From Ruminococcus_G sp963594675 (lineage in GTDB: Bacteria > Bacillota > Clostridia > Lachnospirales > Lachnospiraceae): a stretch of DNA of 64,000 nucleotides. The notes beneath the pieces were generated by a model, which saw only the letters and a list, made by a program, of their open reading frames with translations, did not search any database and was not told where the DNA came from. The stretch spans positions 1 to 64,000 of the forward strand of contig CAVBGA010000193.1 in the NCBI GenBank assembly GCA_963594675.1. The letters run 5' to 3'. This document shows, piece after piece, positions 61,964-64,000 of this stretch (positions are counted from its first letter, which is position 1; each line of letters opens with the position of its first letter). A program made the position numbers and the translations under genes.

Positions 61964-63088
61964 TTACCATGCATGATATCTTCTATAAATTTCATCATCC
62001 TCCCGGTCTGTGACCCAGATACCTCGATTTTCTATATTATTGCTTTCGTTTGACACATCTCCTGCGCAATGGATGAAAATATGCTGGCCCCCTGTCAGCT
62101 GACCTAGGTAAATGCCAATATGATTTCCTGCTGCCGCGCTGCCGTTGGCATGCTCCAGGAAAATATCTCCCGGAACCAGCTCATCCTTGGAAATGGTCTT
62201 AAACTGATCCTGATAAAGGAAAATATCCGTCCAAAAATTAGGCAGCACATCTGTGCAATTGTCTCCATAATAAAAGCAATTTGCCACATAGGAAGAGCAA
62301 TCCAGATAAGAAGGATTTTCTGCGCTGGGTTCATTTCTCTTGTGCTGGTTATAGGTCACCCGACTCACCAGATACAAGGCTCTGGAAAGTACATTCAGAC
62401 GATCCTGAGTCATTTCCGGATAATCATTCCAGGTGCCCATGGTCTCACGCACCAGGCCAATCTCCCCAGAAGAAAGCATAGTGAAATTGCCCCACAGCAC
62501 GCCATCATCATCAAACCAATAATAGCGATCATTTTTCTTAACAAATTGAAGACCGGTTAATAAATTTCCCTTGTCCTCAGCATAATAATATTTGCCATCT
62601 TCAAACTCGATCCATCCGGTTCTCATCTTACCTCTTTTGTTGAAATAATACATGACACCGTTAATGGTCTGTTTTCCTGTCAGCATCTTTCCCTCATCAT
62701 CAAAATAATACCAGTGGTCATCGATCTGCTGCCAGCCTGTCTGATATTCCCCATTTTCATCGGGATAATAGACGTCGTCTCCTTTTTTTACCAATCCCAG
62801 CTCTTCATAACTTTTTTCTTTCTTAGCTTTTTTACTGCTTTTTCCTTTTTCATCGGAAGTATTCGTTTCAGAGCTGCTATTATCGGAACTAGCCCCAGAA
62901 TTGTCACCATCAGAAGCATCTCCCGAATCTTTATCATCAGAAGACGTTCCGTCAGCACTGTCGCTGGCAAGCTGGCTGTCTGCCCCCGAAGCATTCCCTG
63001 TAGTATTTCCTGCAAAACGAGCATTTAAACCGGCAACGCCCAGCATTAATACGCCAGCAATTATGGCTATTACAATTGTTTTTTTCAT
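61964..63088 (-). CDS. NlpC/P60 hydrolase with cell-wall-binding repeats
   Basis: The 374-residue exported protein has an N-terminal signal anchor (KKTIVIAIIAGVLMLGVAG), a Ser/Asp/Gly-rich linker to about residue 90, and four to five choline-binding-type repeats (YQTGWQQIDDHWYYFDDEGK, KMRTGWIEFEDGKYYY). A C-terminal NlpC/P60 catalytic domain has Cys in PSYLDCSSYVANCF (about residue 262) and His in GNHIGIYLG (about 320). It probably cleaves peptidoglycan peptides or amides at the wall. GAGGGGAC precedes ATG 63088. It lies 14 bases after the SGNH hydrolase gene. Confidence 0.9.
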   Translation of the reverse strand: MKKTIVIAIIAGVLMLGVAGLNARFAGNTTGNASGADSQLASDSADGTSSDDKDSGDASDGDNSGASSDNSSSETNTSDEKGKSSKKAKKEKSYEELGLVKKGDDVYYPDENGEYQTGWQQIDDHWYYFDDEGKMLTGKQTINGVMYYFNKRGKMRTGWIEFEDGKYYYAEDKGNLLTGLQFVKKNDRYYWFDDDGVLWGNFTMLSSGEIGLVRETMGTWNDYPEMTQDRLNVLSRALYLVSRVTYNQHKRNEPSAENPSYLDCSSYVANCFYYGDNCTDVLPNFWTDIFLYQDQFKTISKDELVPGDIFLEHANGSAAAGNHIGIYLGQLTGGQHIFIHCAGDVSNESNNIENRGIWVTDREDDEIYRRYHAW

Positions 63089-63102
63089 AAGTCCCCTCTT
63101 TT

Positions 63103-63714
63103 CTATGCAAGGTCCAGAAGAAGATTTTGCAAGACTTGGGCCATTCGTCCGGCAAATTCCCGATGTCCGGCCTCCTCCATATGCACCCCATCTGTAGCCA
63201 TAGTCAACTGCAGGGAAGAAGCATCTGCAAAATACACATCCATTTTCTCTGCCAACTCATCATAACACTCCGCCAATTTCAAAGAAGCCTGGGCATAAGC
63301 GCCATAAGGGCCTTTCTCCTGAATAGCCGGCGGGGCAATCAAAAGAATCTTCTTGGGTCCCACAGGCATGTCACAAAATTTCTTCACATGACATAAAAGA
63401 CGTTCCATTTTCCCTGCCACAAAATCCGGATCCGGAGCGGGCATATTTAGCAAATCATTGCTGCCCAACATAATCGCAAAGATATCCAGTGGAATGCAAT
63501 TTAAAATGGTCTGATCCATAGGCTGCATTCCGTAGCCAGAGGCGGGAATTTCCCGGCCACATTCTCCATCAGCCACCACCCGCCAGGAATCTTTCACCAA
63601 TTTCTGCAGCTGATTGGTCCAACGAACAGACTCTGGAAAACGATAGCCATATCTTCGATTTCCATCATATCCATAAGTATTGGAATCTCCATAAAATAAT
63701 ATTTTCTTCTTCAT
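63103..63714 (-). CDS. SGNH/GDSL hydrolase
   Basis: The 203-residue esterase-fold enzyme has block I FYGDSNTYG with nucleophile Ser11, block III MLGSNDLL (Gly and Asn) and block V TDGVHMEEAGH (Asp and His). It has no signal peptide and is similar in size to cytoplasmic arylesterase or acetylhydrolase types. The substrate is unknown; acetylated sugars or wall components are plausible. ATG 63714 follows GGAGGCGAG; the 63768 frame overlaps the divergent promoter region. Confidence 0.9.
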   Translation of the reverse strand: MKKKILFYGDSNTYGYDGNRRYGYRFPESVRWTNQLQKLVKDSWRVVADGECGREIPASGYGMQPMDQTILNCIPLDIFAIMLGSNDLLNMPAPDPDFVAGKMERLLCHVKKFCDMPVGPKKILLIAPPAIQEKGPYGAYAQASLKLAECYDELAEKMDVYFADASSLQLTMATDGVHMEEAGHREFAGRMAQVLQNLLLDLA

Positions 63715-63773
63715 CGCTTTCTCGCCTCCGAAAGGCTTTCCTTTCGCTCGTGTATGGCTTCTTGCCACATATA

Positions 63774-63782
63774 TGTTATAAT
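63774..63782 (+). promoter_or_regulatory. Extended -10 promoter of the right-edge gene
   Basis: TGTTATAAT is an extended -10 element with a perfect TATAAT; no good -35 is present. Confidence 0.45.
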
Positions 63783-63829
63783 ATTAGTTACCCAAAAACA
63801 AGAAGGAAGTTAGAGGAGAATTTTATATT

Positions 63830-64000
63830 ATGGTCGAGAATAAAGAAAGAAATCAAGTTGCGGAAATCCTAAAAAAGATTCCCGATCTTCATAAGGAATG
63901 GAATGTCAATCAGCTCAGTCAGAATCAATGGAATGAGCTGTATACGGAACGTAGTGAACTGCACAAGGTAAAGAATGAATTGGATCGACTTCTGGATATT
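63830..64000 (+). CDS. Unknown protein, N-terminal part
   Basis: The frame starts at ATG 63830, with GAGGAGAA 9 bases upstream, and stays open to the window end (57 codons). The visible part is charged and helical (VAEILKKIPDLHKEW, ELYTERSELHKVKNELDRLL). It has no signal peptide or known motif. I do not recognise it. Confidence 0.6.
   Translation, partial: MVENKERNQVAEILKKIPDLHKEWNVNQLSQNQWNELYTERSELHKVKNELDRLLDI

Noticed and set aside
1..64000. tRNA, rRNA, CRISPR arrays, insertion sequences, prophage
   Set aside because: I looked for tRNA arm motifs, repeat-spacer patterns, transposase or integrase motifs and found none that hold up.

Overview
The window reads as chromosome of a low-to-moderate GC Gram-positive anaerobe of the class Clostridia, most likely Lachnospiraceae. 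The grounds are strong GGAGG ribosome binding sites, TTG/GTG starts, a SAM-I riboswitch before metK, SpaA-type pili with class C sortases, Cys/His surface repeats, and a holB-ricT-trmN-rsmI-yazA gene block like that of other Firmicutes. This placement is inferred from gene content; no rRNA or tRNA gene is present to confirm it. Most genes lie on the minus strand.

Layout. 1-1888: two tandem secreted proteins related to iron-type ABC substrate-binding proteins (the first gene is cut by the window edge). 2186-4786: a large secreted acidic-repeat protein of unknown function. 4890-9673: a four-gene sugar ABC importer (two permeases, binding lipoprotein, double ATPase), divergent from an AraC-type regulator (10337-11182) across an AT-rich intergenic region with repeated operator-like motifs. 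11321-18734: a corrinoid adenosyltransferase, then the housekeeping block yazA, rsmI, trmN, ricT, holB, a guanylate-kinase-like gene, and a two-component system. 18956-24640: a TIM-barrel isomerase, metK with its riboswitch, murA and gdhA. 24939-36936: flavin reductase, CBS/DRTGG diphosphatase, S1 protein, DUF1002 protein, a giant TPR/Glu-rich/P-loop protein overlapping rsmA, and glycogen phosphorylase. 37033-44194: ileS behind an unexplained structured leader RNA, a cytidylate-kinase-like protein with an NhaD-type antiporter, and an exonuclease.

44381-46966 (plus strand) is one operon of a small alarmone synthetase, a response regulator and a histidine kinase. 47052-55226 is a complete pilus operon transcribed leftward: major pilin, two class C sortases, minor pilin, tip adhesin. 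Upstream of it lie an AP2/zinc-ribbon DNA-binding-like protein and a LytS-type two-component system. The sensor kinase of that system is split into two frames at a run of eight Gs. Adding one G restores a continuous sensor-PAS-kinase protein, so it is either a phase-variable switch or a sequence error. 59836-63714 holds a VWA/MoxR pair, an NlpC/P60 hydrolase with wall-binding repeats, and an SGNH hydrolase; a further plus-strand gene runs off the right edge.

The observations most worth following are the G8 tract in the pilus-linked kinase, the ileS leader RNA with two symmetric copies of one motif and a terminator/antiterminator choice, a dispersed hairpin repeat (four copies, three directly behind terminators), and the gdhA leader, where a terminator hairpin begins about 20 bases after the predicted transcription start.
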